Below, piece after piece: positions 25,698 to 33,652 of a stretch of 40,886 nucleotides of DNA. The number at the start of each line of letters is the position of its first letter. Position 1 is the stretch's first letter. The notes under the pieces were generated by a model. It saw nothing but the letters and a program-made list of their open reading frames with translations. It had not been told where the DNA came from and searched no databases. Where the stretch lies: assembly GCA_028288725.1 (NCBI GenBank), contig JAQGIC010000073.1, positions 1 through 40,886 of the forward strand, read 5' to 3'. This DNA is from Rhodospirillales bacterium. GTDB taxonomy: Bacteria > Pseudomonadota > Alphaproteobacteria > ATCC43930 > CGMCC-115725. The position numbers and the translations under genes were made by a program.

Positions 25698-26492
25698 TCA
25701 GAATGGTTTACGGGCGACGATTACCTGTGCCTTTGGCAGGAAGGCGTCGAACGTTTGTTTGATTTTTGCGCCGTCCTTGCCCTTGAGCACTTCCGCCCAG
25801 GTGTTCGTCCAGGCATCGAGCGAAGGATGTCCGCCCTGTCCGAACGGGATATCGGTCTGCCAGAACAGCAACCACCAGATCGACCAGAAAAAGCCGTAGG
25901 AGGTCCGGTGTTCGATCTGGAGCCCGGCGCCTTCGACCAGCGCGGCGAAGGTCTCCGGCTCGAAGATCCTGATATGATTTGGTTTTTCGAAATATTGCGG
26001 CGGAGCCAACTGCTTCTGAAGCTTTTCCTGCGCCGAGCCGGGGACGGTAATGAGATAAAGCGCGCCGGGTTGCCCGACTCTCGCCAACTCCGCGATGAAG
26101 GCTGTCGGGTCATCGACATGCTCGAGCACCTCGGTGCAGATCACGCGCGTGACGCAGGCATCCGGCAGCGGAAGCGGGTCGGCCGTCGTCACATGGGCCT
26201 CGACCTTGCGCGCCGGCGATCCCGCCAGGCGTTCCTGGGCCTTCCGGATCTTCGCTTCGTCGATGTCCACCAAGATGACATGCGCGCCGCGGCGCGCGCA
26301 AAAGCTTGCGATCCCGCCCTCGCCGCAGCCGACGTCTATGACGATATCGTCGGCGGTGACGGGGAAACCCGTCATGAGTTCTCCGGTCGCATTGTTGAAC
26401 CAGCCGCTCAGCACGGCGTCATGCAGTCCGAGCATGAACGGATCGGGGGCGCCCTCGCTCCGTGGCGCGTCTTTATCGATGTCGGAGATCAT
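25698..26492 (-). CDS. SAM-dependent methyltransferase (class I)
   Basis: This is a 264-residue Rossmann-fold methyltransferase. VIDVGCGEGGIASFCARRGAHVILVDID is motif I with the SAM-binding acidic end. ADPLPLPDACVTRVICTEVLEHVDDP is motif II/III in the ubiE/Methyltransf_11 style. The C-terminal part carries aromatic stretches (YGFFWSIWWLLFWQTDIPFG) that may bind a lipid or glycan acceptor. The ATG at 26492 overlaps the preceding glycosyltransferase stop (ATGA), so both belong to one operon. Methylation of a sugar or of a glycan end is the likely role. Confidence 0.88.
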   Translation of the reverse strand: MISDIDKDAPRSEGAPDPFMLGLHDAVLSGWFNNATGELMTGFPVTADDIVIDVGCGEGGIASFCARRGAHVILVDIDEAKIRKAQERLAGSPARKVEAHVTTADPLPLPDACVTRVICTEVLEHVDDPTAFIAELARVGQPGALYLITVPGSAQEKLQKQLAPPQYFEKPNHIRIFEPETFAALVEGAGLQIEHRTSYGFFWSIWWLLFWQTDIPFGQGGHPSLDAWTNTWAEVLKGKDGAKIKQTFDAFLPKAQVIVARKPF

Positions 26493-27805
26493 GCCGTCTC
26501 CATCTGTTTGCTCGGTCTGCCGGTCAGCCGATCGAATACCTGTGTCAAGCCGGCGGTGACGACGTCGTTGGAACAAAATTTCTTCATGGCTTTACCGGCG
26601 GCCGCGGACATTCGCTGGTAGCGGGCCGGCTCGTGGCGCGCCACCCGAAAGCTGTCCCGATAGCAGCGCACCAGGTCGGTGAAGCTCGGTTGATACTTGA
26701 GGCAGCGGGTCGCCTGACGGAAGTCGTGCGGCCAAAACGCAGGCCGCATATGGCAGTCCACCACGAAGGCATTGTCATCGGAAATATAGTCGACCATGGC
26801 AGTATGTCTCGGTGCGACCGCAGGCCGTCCCGCGGACATGAATTCCATGAGCGGCAGGCACTGCCCCTCGCCACGCGACGTATTCACCGTATAGCTGGTG
26901 GCCTCGACCAACGCCGCATATTCCTCACTGGCGAGCAGCCCATGGATGACGATCACCCGGCACTTGAAAGGACCGAGTTTGCCCAAATCGGCCATGATCG
27001 GCAGTACACCCTCCAGCATTCTACGGTGCGCCACCTTGAGGATCAAGGTGGCGTCCGGAATCGAGCGGAAGGCCCAAACGAATCCGGCAACCATGTCCAT
27101 CCAATTCTTCCGCCCGTCGACCGGATTGAAGACCGAACTGTAGATCACACCGGAAAGCGTCAGGGTCTGCGGCTTCCGGTCTTGGTTGGCAGCGGCACGT
27201 TCGAGCAGCCCCAGGGCTTGAACGCCCTGGGCGTTGGCACGATCCGCCCGGAACAACGAAAGATCGATGGCACGCGAATCGATCGCAAGTCCCGAGGTCA
27301 AGGTAAGCTCGAACGGCTCGCGCCATCCCTGCGCGGACTGGGCCGCATGCGCGGTCGCGTCGAAAACCGGTGCGGGTATCGCCCAGATCGGATAGCCGTC
27401 GCCCAGGCTGCGGCGCACGGCCTTCAGGCTGTAGTTGCTGTGCGTGATCGCTGCCGCGGATCGCGCCAGCACGTGCCGCCAGTTGTTGTGCGGGTCGCCG
27501 TGCCAAGTCTCGGTCGGGATCGTATCATATTCCCAGGCGAATATCGGAACGGTCGGGCACGCCAGATCGACCGGCGTGCAATGAGGCGGGTTGAACGAAA
27601 GGAACACGCTCGGAATGCCCTGCGCTCTCGCGGAACTATGGATGGCATCGACTTCCCGTTCCGGCTCCAGTATGGGGATCACCACGCCGAAGCGCTGCAA
27701 AATCGGGCGGAAAGCCTTGCGCACGAACCAATAGCTGTACTCTGGCGCGCCGAGATTTTTTACGATGGAACTGCCGTCGAACGTCGAGTGCTCCATAATG
27801 ATCAT
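26489..27805 (-). CDS. Glycosyltransferase, paralogue of its upstream neighbour
   Basis: This is a 438-residue GT-B-like protein. Landmarks are LGAPEYSYWFVRKAFRPIL, VFLSFNPPHCTPVDLACPTVPIFAWEYDTIP, GVIYSSVFNPVDGRKNWMDMVAGFVWAF and TSRGEGQCLPLMEFMSAGRPAVAPRHTAMVDYI. The last corresponds to the nucleotide-sugar-binding E-x7-E-type region. All of these recur in the gene at 27802-29526, so the two arose by duplication. The ATG at 27805 overlaps the previous stop (ATGA); another Met at 27796 is possible. The sugar and acceptor are unknown. Confidence 0.82.
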   Translation of the reverse strand: MIIMEHSTFDGSSIVKNLGAPEYSYWFVRKAFRPILQRFGVVIPILEPEREVDAIHSSARAQGIPSVFLSFNPPHCTPVDLACPTVPIFAWEYDTIPTETWHGDPHNNWRHVLARSAAAITHSNYSLKAVRRSLGDGYPIWAIPAPVFDATAHAAQSAQGWREPFELTLTSGLAIDSRAIDLSLFRADRANAQGVQALGLLERAAANQDRKPQTLTLSGVIYSSVFNPVDGRKNWMDMVAGFVWAFRSIPDATLILKVAHRRMLEGVLPIMADLGKLGPFKCRVIVIHGLLASEEYAALVEATSYTVNTSRGEGQCLPLMEFMSAGRPAVAPRHTAMVDYISDDNAFVVDCHMRPAFWPHDFRQATRCLKYQPSFTDLVRCYRDSFRVARHEPARYQRMSAAAGKAMKKFCSNDVVTAGLTQVFDRLTGRPSKQMETA

Positions 27806-29526
27806 GACAGCGCGCTCGCTCGCATCAACTCCGACGGCGTATCGGCATCTCGGGCGCGCCCCAGGCCCAGAAAACTATCGAGCTTGGCGCCAACGACCTC
27901 GTCGGCGCAGAAAGTCTTCATCGTCGAGCGGGCGGCCTTGGACATGTCGGCATAACGGGTGCGGTCGAGCCGTGCGATGCGATAGCCCTCGCGGAACGTA
28001 GCGGAAAGGGAAGACCAGGAGACCCGATGCCGGGTCGTGGTCAGTTCATTGCGCGGATCATGCGACCAACTGCAGTATTCTTCGTCCGACTCGACGATCA
28101 AGCCGTTCGAGGCGCTGAGATAATCGATCATCGCGGTATGTGCGGGCGCAATGACGGGGCGGCCGCCACTCATGAATTCCAGGAGCGGCAGGCATAGGCC
28201 CTCCGCCGTGGACGCATTGACGATCCAGTTCGATGCCGAAATCAGCGATACGAACTTATCTTCGTCGAGGAAGCCTTGAAGCACGATGATCCGGCATGAA
28301 AATGCCGGAAGGCGGGTGACGATTTCATAAAACCTCGACCACCATGCCCCCGGGTCGGTGCAAACCATTTTGAGGACGAGGGTCGCGTCGCGGGTTTGGG
28401 AAAAGGCGGCGACGAAGGCCGATACCATATCGGGCCAATTTTTCCGGCCGTCCTGGGGCGCGAATACCGAGGAAAATACGATCCCGCTCACGCTGGCTTC
28501 GGCAATCCCGTCGGCGGACGGCGGATCCGGCACAGGCGGCGTCACCATCTCCAGTTCGAAATCATGCTCCCACGTGTCGAACACAAAGCCGTTCACGGTC
28601 AGCGTCCGCGCGCCGTCGTCCGATCGCGGGGGGAGCGATTCCAGCTTGGGATGCCGGTCCCACACGGGAGCGGGAATGGCGACGACCGGGTAGTCGGCCC
28701 CCATCGCCGCCTTCACCGCGCCCGCGGCGAATTGCGACAAGGTGATGGCGCGGCCGGTGTGGCGCAACACGCGGCGCCAGTCGTGCCGTGCCTCCTCGTC
28801 CCAGATGGCCGACGGTATCGTCGGAAATTCCCAGGCGATGACCGGCACAGTCGGACAGAGGAGGCCGAGCGGCGTCTTGTGCGGCGGCGCGAACGACAGG
28901 AACAGAGAGGTTTCTCCGCGAGACAGATGCGCCTTGTAAAGCAGATCGGCTTCTCTGATCGGATCGGAGACGACGTGCACTGCGCCGAACTTCTCCAGAA
29001 GCGGCACGAACGCGTTCATCACGAACGTGTAGCTATATTCCGGCGCCCCGAGCGCCGTCGGCAGCGAGTCGGTCCTCGTGGCGGCGTAAACGATGAAATT
29101 GATCGGGGGATCGCTTTCAACCGCATCCTTCGGCACGCCCTGACCGGGCACGCCCAGCACCGACGCGATGAAGGCCTGCAGGGCCTCGGCCTCTTCGGGA
29201 TCGGTCGGCGCCTCATTGCCCACCGTTATCTGGCCTTGGCTCAGCAGGCGACCGTCGACCGCGCGGACCACGACGCTGACCGGACCGGAGTGCGTCGTAT
29301 CGAGTTCGAGCGGAATGCAGAAGGCATGACGGCCATCGCCGATCCCCGCGGCCCGCAGATCGGCGCGATAATCGTCGGCCTTTTCCCGGGTGAGAACAAA
29401 GCCGTTGACTGCGATCTCGATCTCGACCCGCTGTTCGGGTCGGCTGGGGAACCAGGCCCAGCCCTCGAAGTAGCCCCGGCGGTAGCCATCTAAGTGGCCG
29501 ATCAGTTCCAAATCCGCTTCAGTCAT
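27802..29526 (-). CDS. Glycosyltransferase with extra N-terminal GWAW domain
   Basis: This 574-residue protein has two parts. Residues ~1-75 (GYFEGWAWFPSRPEQRVEIEIAVNGFVL, then ADDYRADLRAAGIGDGRHAFCIPL) form a small beta-rich module that I know from other alphaproteobacterial glycan enzymes; its function is not established. Residues ~150-574 are a glycosyltransferase closely like its downstream neighbour: LGAPEYSYTFV, LSFAPPHKTPLGLLCPTVPVIAWEFPTIP, GIVFSSVFAPQDGRKNWPDMVSAF, and TAEGLCLPLLEFMSGGRPVIAP. The ATG at 29526 opens the minus-strand glycan operon. Its promoter region (29527-29793) is shared with a divergent GT gene. Confidence 0.82.
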   Translation of the reverse strand: MTEADLELIGHLDGYRRGYFEGWAWFPSRPEQRVEIEIAVNGFVLTREKADDYRADLRAAGIGDGRHAFCIPLELDTTHSGPVSVVVRAVDGRLLSQGQITVGNEAPTDPEEAEALQAFIASVLGVPGQGVPKDAVESDPPINFIVYAATRTDSLPTALGAPEYSYTFVMNAFVPLLEKFGAVHVVSDPIREADLLYKAHLSRGETSLFLSFAPPHKTPLGLLCPTVPVIAWEFPTIPSAIWDEEARHDWRRVLRHTGRAITLSQFAAGAVKAAMGADYPVVAIPAPVWDRHPKLESLPPRSDDGARTLTVNGFVFDTWEHDFELEMVTPPVPDPPSADGIAEASVSGIVFSSVFAPQDGRKNWPDMVSAFVAAFSQTRDATLVLKMVCTDPGAWWSRFYEIVTRLPAFSCRIIVLQGFLDEDKFVSLISASNWIVNASTAEGLCLPLLEFMSGGRPVIAPAHTAMIDYLSASNGLIVESDEEYCSWSHDPRNELTTTRHRVSWSSLSATFREGYRIARLDRTRYADMSKAARSTMKTFCADEVVGAKLDSFLGLGRARDADTPSELMRASALS

Positions 29527-29793
29527 GCAATCTCGCTGATTTTTTTGTTTGATCGATCGTTCGATTTGAGCGTTTGGGACGATAGGCCTCCAGGGGGGCG
29601 CGTTGGAAGTCTGGATCGTTCTGGCCGCAACGTCGCTCAAGCGGCTGAAATGCCCCGATCTTCAAGCAATCTGGGAAAACTTCGGCAACTCTCTGTCGAA
29701 AGGCCCGTCGCAGGCCATGCGCCTCCTTACGTTGCGCCGATCCAGCCGCTATAGAAACATCCGGTTCTTGAAGCGCTGGAGATGACAGGCTAG

Positions 29794-32019
29794 ATGGCAT
29801 CGATGGAAATTCAGGTTGGGCGTCCAGCATCCTCCTCGACGCGTTTCGAGAGTACCCCGCGGCCGATTCTGATTGCCATTCCGTTCTACAAGAACGAGGC
29901 GCTCGTCGGGTCCGTCGTCGAATCGCTGATCGCCTGCGCCGCCGATCTCAACGAGATCGGGGCGGAGGCGGTGTTCTACAACGACTCTCCGGACTATGCG
30001 CCCCTGGCTGCGGCCCTGGACGCGATCCTGCCGCACGCCGAGGCGGCTTTCCCCTGCCGCATCGTCGTCAATCCGGTGAACCTCGGCTTCGTGAAGACGA
30101 TGAACCGGGCGATCGCGGAAGCGGTCGCGCGCCGGTTCGATCTGCTGCTGCTGAATTCCGATACGATCGTGACGCCCGGCGCCTTGGTCGAGATGGTGCG
30201 GGTGGCGGCGCTCGATCCGATGATCGGCTTCGTCAATCCGCGTTCCAACAACGCGACGCTGACCACGCTGCCGGTACCGGTCGCCTTGCTGGAGCAGGCG
30301 CCGGAAGGCGGCCGCGCCGCCTACGCGGCCTTGGCATCCCGCCTGCCGGAATTCAGCTACGCACCGACGGCCGTCGGCTTCTGCATGCTGATCCGCTGGG
30401 CGATCCTGGCCGAATTCGGCGGCTTCGACGAGATCTATGGTCACGGCTACAATGAGGAGAACGATCTGGTCATGCGGGCCGGCCGCTGCGGCTATCGCGT
30501 GGCGCTGGCCAACCGGGCGTTCGTCTGGCACGAAAGCGAAATCTCGTTCAGCTGCGCCGGCGTCACCAAGTCCGATTGGGAACCGATCAACCGCGCCATC
30601 CTCGACGCGCGCTATCCGGAATACAACGGCTTTACGAGCGCGTATTTCGATGCGCCGGAGACCCATGCCGAGGCGCTGCTGGGCATGCTGACGCCGGACC
30701 GGGCCGGGCGCCTCGATCTGGCGTTCGACTTCTCGACCTTCGCCCCGATCCATAACGGGACCTATCAGGCCGGCCGGCAGTTGCTGGAGGCGGCTGCCCA
30801 GGCCTGGGGCGACCGCTTCACGCTTCACGTGCTCTGCTCCGAAGAGGTCTACGACTTCCATGGCTATGCCGCGATCGGCGTCCCCCGCCGCGATCCCCAT
30901 GGGCCGGAGCGCTTCGCCGCGATTTTCCGGGTCGGCCAGCCCTATGACTGGAACACGCTGCAGCGGCTGTTCATGAAGGGCGCGGTGGTCGGCATCTATA
31001 TGCTCGACACCATTTCCATCGACTGCACGCAACTGACCTCGCCCACGCTGTTCAATCTCTGGCAATTCGCGCTCAGCCACGTCGACCTGATGGTGGCGCT
31101 CAGCCGGCAGACCGGTGAGCAATTGAACCGCCGCTTCCGGATTCCCGAGAGCGTGGTCCAAGTCCGTTCGCTGCTGTCGCTGAATGTCGCGGACTATTGC
31201 CTGGGCGATGTCGCCGCGCGCAAGGACGGCCTGCCGACGACGTTGCTCGTGCTCGGCAATCACTTCGCGCATAAATATACCGCCCCGACCGCGAACGCGC
31301 TGGCGGCGGCCTTTCCGGACCGGTCGATCATCGCGCTGGGACTGACCAAGCCGAAGCAGCCGATCGCGAGCGAACCGCTGGCGCCGCAGGGGCTGGGGCC
31401 GGCCGAGAACCTGACGGGCCTCGCGGTCGGCAAGGTCAGCGACGCGGATCTGGCGCGGTTCTACGCCGAGGCGGACGCCATCATCTTCCCGTCGCATTAC
31501 GAGGGCTTCGGCATTCCCGTGCTGAACGCGCTCGCCGCGCGGCGGCCACTCTATGTCCGCCGATTGCCGGTGTTCGAGGAGCTGTGGGAAGCCCAAGCGC
31601 GCAACCCGAACATCCATTTCTATGAGACGACGGACGATCTGATCCGGCAATTGCAGCAGATTGCCGCGTGGGACGCACGCGTCCCGATCCCGGCACAGGA
31701 CAATGGCGCCGACCGGTCCGCCCGCGAGATCCGCGCCGGACTGGAGGCGGCGCTGGCCCGGATCGACTATCGCCGCGTCGTCGATCGGATCCGGGCGGTC
31801 CAGTTCCCCGGCCAGATCGCCCCGCAGGGCGTGGACTCCCGCCCGACGCCCGATGGGCCCGCGGCGTTCGCCGCCCGGTTCCTGGCGGTCCGCGTCGAGC
31901 GGATCGCGCGCCGGCTGTTCGAATTGCCCGTGCTGTTCGCCGGTGTCCGCCTGGTGGCCCGTGCGATCCGCAGCGTGGTCCGGCTACTCCGCGGCGCCCG
32001 ACCGAGAAAACAGTGGTAA
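29794..32019 (+). CDS. Two-domain glycosyltransferase (GT2 plus GT4)
   Basis: This 741-residue protein joins two transferases. Residues ~20-270 are a GT2/GT-A domain: ILIAIPFYKNEALVGSVVESL, NPVNLGFVKTMNRAIAEA and the metal-site segment LLLNSDTIVTPGAL, plus GYNEENDLVMRAGRCGYR near the base. Residues ~300-660 form a GT4/GT-B domain ending in AIIFPSHYEGFGIPVLNALAARRPL. Two joined activities suggest addition of two successive sugars to one glycan. The start could also be the Met at 29803. It diverges from the minus-strand glycan operon and ends just before the tRNA-Arg island. The basic C-terminus (RLLRGARPRKQW) may associate with the membrane. Confidence 0.87.
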   Translation: MASMEIQVGRPASSSTRFESTPRPILIAIPFYKNEALVGSVVESLIACAADLNEIGAEAVFYNDSPDYAPLAAALDAILPHAEAAFPCRIVVNPVNLGFVKTMNRAIAEAVARRFDLLLLNSDTIVTPGALVEMVRVAALDPMIGFVNPRSNNATLTTLPVPVALLEQAPEGGRAAYAALASRLPEFSYAPTAVGFCMLIRWAILAEFGGFDEIYGHGYNEENDLVMRAGRCGYRVALANRAFVWHESEISFSCAGVTKSDWEPINRAILDARYPEYNGFTSAYFDAPETHAEALLGMLTPDRAGRLDLAFDFSTFAPIHNGTYQAGRQLLEAAAQAWGDRFTLHVLCSEEVYDFHGYAAIGVPRRDPHGPERFAAIFRVGQPYDWNTLQRLFMKGAVVGIYMLDTISIDCTQLTSPTLFNLWQFALSHVDLMVALSRQTGEQLNRRFRIPESVVQVRSLLSLNVADYCLGDVAARKDGLPTTLLVLGNHFAHKYTAPTANALAAAFPDRSIIALGLTKPKQPIASEPLAPQGLGPAENLTGLAVGKVSDADLARFYAEADAIIFPSHYEGFGIPVLNALAARRPLYVRRLPVFEELWEAQARNPNIHFYETTDDLIRQLQQIAAWDARVPIPAQDNGADRSAREIRAGLEAALARIDYRRVVDRIRAVQFPGQIAPQGVDSRPTPDGPAAFAARFLAVRVERIARRLFELPVLFAGVRLVARAIRSVVRLLRGARPRKQW

Positions 32020-32038
32020 CCCCATGGAAATAGTATTG

Positions 32039-32095
32039 GATTTTGGCGCGTCCTACTGGATTCGAACCAGTGACCCTCGGCTAAGAAGGCCGATG
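32039..32095. repeat. Left attachment repeat: duplicated 3' part of tRNA-Arg
   Basis: These 57 bases match 33562-33618 at all but two positions. They comprise the T-arm, acceptor 3' strand, CCA and anticodon arm of tRNA-Arg(UCU). After GGCCGATG the match stops abruptly. This is the expected duplicate left by site-specific integration into the tRNA gene's 3' end. Confidence 0.92.
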
Positions 32096-32129
32096 GAATG
32101 ATATTCTTTCTGCGGCCTACAGCGGTTTA

Positions 32130-32148
32130 TGTCGCATCCATGTCGCAA
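32130..32148. repeat. 19-base direct repeat, left copy
   Basis: TGTCGCATCCATGTCGCAA, identical to 33423-33441 in the same orientation. The unit itself contains two TGTCGCA words. It may be a recombinase or excisionase arm site near the element end. Confidence 0.7.
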
Positions 32149-32151
32149 GGA

Positions 32152-32253
32152 TTAACTCGCGACGCTCATTAGCGCCTGCTCGGCCAGGGCCAGCTTGGCA
32201 TGGTCGTCATCGTCAGTCGGGAACAGGTGCCCGTGGCACAACAGCGACGTCAC
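32152..32253 (-). pseudogene. Tyrosine-family integrase, C-terminal remnant
   Basis: On the minus strand the bases encode GHLFPTDDDDHAKLALAEQALMSVAS then a stop (32152-32154). This is the typical end of tyrosine recombinases, which have YGHLFP followed by an acidic and helical tail. The codon at the place of the catalytic Tyr is CAC (His, 32233-32235) instead of TAC. Stops appear in frame just upstream of 32253, so the rest of the gene is gone. It lies right beside the left attachment repeat, where an integrase normally sits. The call rests on about 30 residues. Confidence 0.6.
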
Positions 32254-32423
32254 TTATCAGCCTTCGCCGATTTCTCCGATTTCGGCGAGCCGGCGAACTT
32301 AGACAGGTTCATGCCGGCGGACTTCGCCGTAAGGCCGCCCTCGTTTCGGGGCTTTAAGGCACTATCGCGGATTGGCCGAATCGGACCGACTAAACGGTCT
32401 ACTCGCACCGAATCGGGACGCTT

Positions 32424-33221
32424 CTAAGATCGTTTGGAGCTGTCGAGGAGGCTAAGGGCCTTCGCGATTATGCGCTTCTGCGAGGAAAGCTGCTCCGCCA
32501 TTGCCGGGCCGACAGAGGGGATTTCTTTAAGCTCATTGAAAACTCGCTCCGCCTCCGCCCAAGTGATACCGTAGTTTAGAAAATTCCCGCCCTCGATAAT
32601 CTGCTGCTGCGTTAAGCCGGCGAATCGATATAGGAAGTACTTAAAATAAATTTTCCAAGCCTGATTGAATTCTACAGCAACAATTTTTCCAATTTCTACT
32701 GGTACGCTCTGCTCAAGAGCATATTCATCATTCTCGTATTTTGAATATTCCTTCTTATATTCTAGTAAATCGGCACCTGAAATCGGGACGTCAGTTATGG
32801 TTTGTTTGTAGTATCGATTTAAGATCACAAACAACTGGTGTGATGCCTTAAATATTGTGATCTGTTCCAGTAACGTGCGCGGTTCGGCCAGATCTGGTCG
32901 ATTCGGAAAATCGGCCAGCTCCTCGATTTCGGATCGAAGGCTTAATAGTGCTTGTTCCCGCTGTTGGGAAGTTATAGGAGGGGCCTGATAATTGATGTAC
33001 TGGCCGGCGGTAATACCTCCCAACTGCCCACTCGAAACGACACCGCCGATCTGATTGTTAGTTCCAGGGGGTTGTTTGTTTGCCGCGACTTCCGCCGACT
33101 TTTGCCAAAGTACCAAGAGGATGAAGCCGCAGAAAAGGACGAGCGCCGCGGTAATGACGGTTTTGGAAATGGGGGGCAGGCTCTGAGCCCATTGAATCAT
33201 CCCCTGCGTATTCTCCACCAC
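32424..33221 (-). CDS. Unknown membrane-anchored protein, cargo of the tRNA-Arg island
   Basis: I do not recognise the family. Started at GTG 33221 it has 265 residues; an ATG at 33290 would add 23 and one at 33200 would remove 7. The GTG is favoured by AAAGGG six bases upstream. One membrane helix (VITAALVLFCGFILLVLWQ, near residue 25-45) is followed by a short linker and the motif QIGGVVSSGQLGGITAGQYINYQ. That pattern recalls GQ-GGITAG strips of other small anchored proteins. The rest (~95-265) is soluble and largely helical, with many Glu, Lys and aromatics. Base composition is AT-richer than flanking genes, as expected for acquired DNA. Defence, surface or entry-exclusion roles are all guesses. 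Confidence 0.7.
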   Translation of the reverse strand: MVENTQGMIQWAQSLPPISKTVITAALVLFCGFILLVLWQKSAEVAANKQPPGTNNQIGGVVSSGQLGGITAGQYINYQAPPITSQQREQALLSLRSEIEELADFPNRPDLAEPRTLLEQITIFKASHQLFVILNRYYKQTITDVPISGADLLEYKKEYSKYENDEYALEQSVPVEIGKIVAVEFNQAWKIYFKYFLYRFAGLTQQQIIEGGNFLNYGITWAEAERVFNELKEIPSVGPAMAEQLSSQKRIIAKALSLLDSSKRS

Positions 33222-33422
33222 AGCAAGCCCTTTCCCTTGGCCGTCGCCATCGCAGTCTGCCGCGTTCACGAGGCGCGGGCAGTCTAGCACGGGGAAATTT
33301 AGTTACTCAAAAGTCCTGCGCGTTACGCGATAAAAGTGGCAGAGGTTCCCGTGCGCGATGTTTGACCCTTCCTCCACCCCACACCGCCGACACGCTACAG
33401 CCCAAGCGCCGAGCCGAATTTC

Positions 33423-33441
33423 TGTCGCATCCATGTCGCAA
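33423..33441. repeat. 19-base direct repeat, right copy
   Basis: Identical to 32130-32148 and in the same orientation. It lies about 120 bases inside the right attachment repeat, whereas the left copy lies 35 bases inside the left one. Confidence 0.7.
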
Positions 33442-33509
33442 AGACTGCCGGGCGTGCCCGGATTTCGTTGGTTTTCAACGAGTCGCGATGGGTCAGGATG
33501 GGACAAAGA

Positions 33510-33533
33510 AAAGGCCGCTTCACAGCGGCCTTT
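33510..33533 (-). terminator. Terminator downstream of tRNA-Arg
   Basis: A perfect 10-bp stem AAAGGCCGCT / AGCGGCCTTT closes a TCAC loop. On the minus strand it is followed by TCTTTG, making the U-rich run TTTTCTTT with the stem end. It is 34 bases past the tRNA-Arg 3' end. Being inside the island's right repeat edge, it would have been supplied by the element. Confidence 0.85.
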
Positions 33534-33561
33534 GCCTTATAACTAATTGATATAACGGGAA

Positions 33562-33618
33562 GATTTTGGCGCGCCCTACTGGATTCGAACCAGTGACCCT
33601 CGGCTTAGAAGGCCGATG
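33562..33618. repeat. Right attachment repeat within tRNA-Arg
   Basis: This is the intact-side copy of the 57-base repeat at 32039-32095. It covers the 3' part of the functional tRNA-Arg, plus five bases beyond CCA. Confidence 0.92.
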
Positions 33619-33643
33619 CTCTATCCAGCTGAGCTAAGGGCGC
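33567..33643 (-). tRNA. tRNA-Arg (anticodon UCU)
   Basis: A 77-base cloverleaf on the minus strand. The acceptor stem is GCGCCCT / AGGGCGC. The D-arm is GCTC-AGCTGGATA-GAGC, and the anticodon stem TCGGC / GCCGA has loop CTTCTAA (anticodon TCT). The T-arm is ACTGG-TTCGAAT-CCAGT, then discriminator G and encoded CCA. It reads AGA codons, rare in such GC-rich genomes. Its 3' half is the integration target of the neighbouring element. Confidence 0.97.
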
Positions 33644-33652
33644 CCCGGGGGT

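Larger units (their letters stand above)
32020..32423. other. Gene-poor stretch at the left end of the tRNA-Arg island
   Basis: This stretch has no intact gene. It holds the left tRNA-Arg direct repeat (32039-32095), one copy of a 19-base repeat (32130-32148) and an integrase tail on the minus strand (32152-32253). A minus-strand run of in-frame codons (AKSAGMNLSKFAGSPKSEKSAKADK) ending near 32250 also occurs here and may be another gene scrap. Confidence 0.6.
33222..33566. other. Non-coding right end of the island
   Basis: No convincing gene is found in this stretch. It holds the second 19-base repeat (33423-33441) and the terminator of tRNA-Arg (33510-33533). Short reading frames here lack any recognisable protein features. 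Confidence 0.5.
32039..33618. mobile_element. Small integrated-element remnant in tRNA-Arg(UCU)
   Basis: The element is bounded by the 57-bp direct repeats at 32039-32095 and 33562-33618. It contains a decayed tyrosine integrase tail, one intact-looking membrane-protein gene with AT-richer composition than its surroundings, and two copies of a 19-base repeat. It lacks any working recombinase, so it is likely immobile now. Its small size suggests internal deletion of a larger island. Confidence 0.8.

Noticed and set aside
32200-32427. 75-codon plus-strand frame in the island
   Set aside because: No ribosome site or protein-like features, and it runs opposite the integrase remnant.
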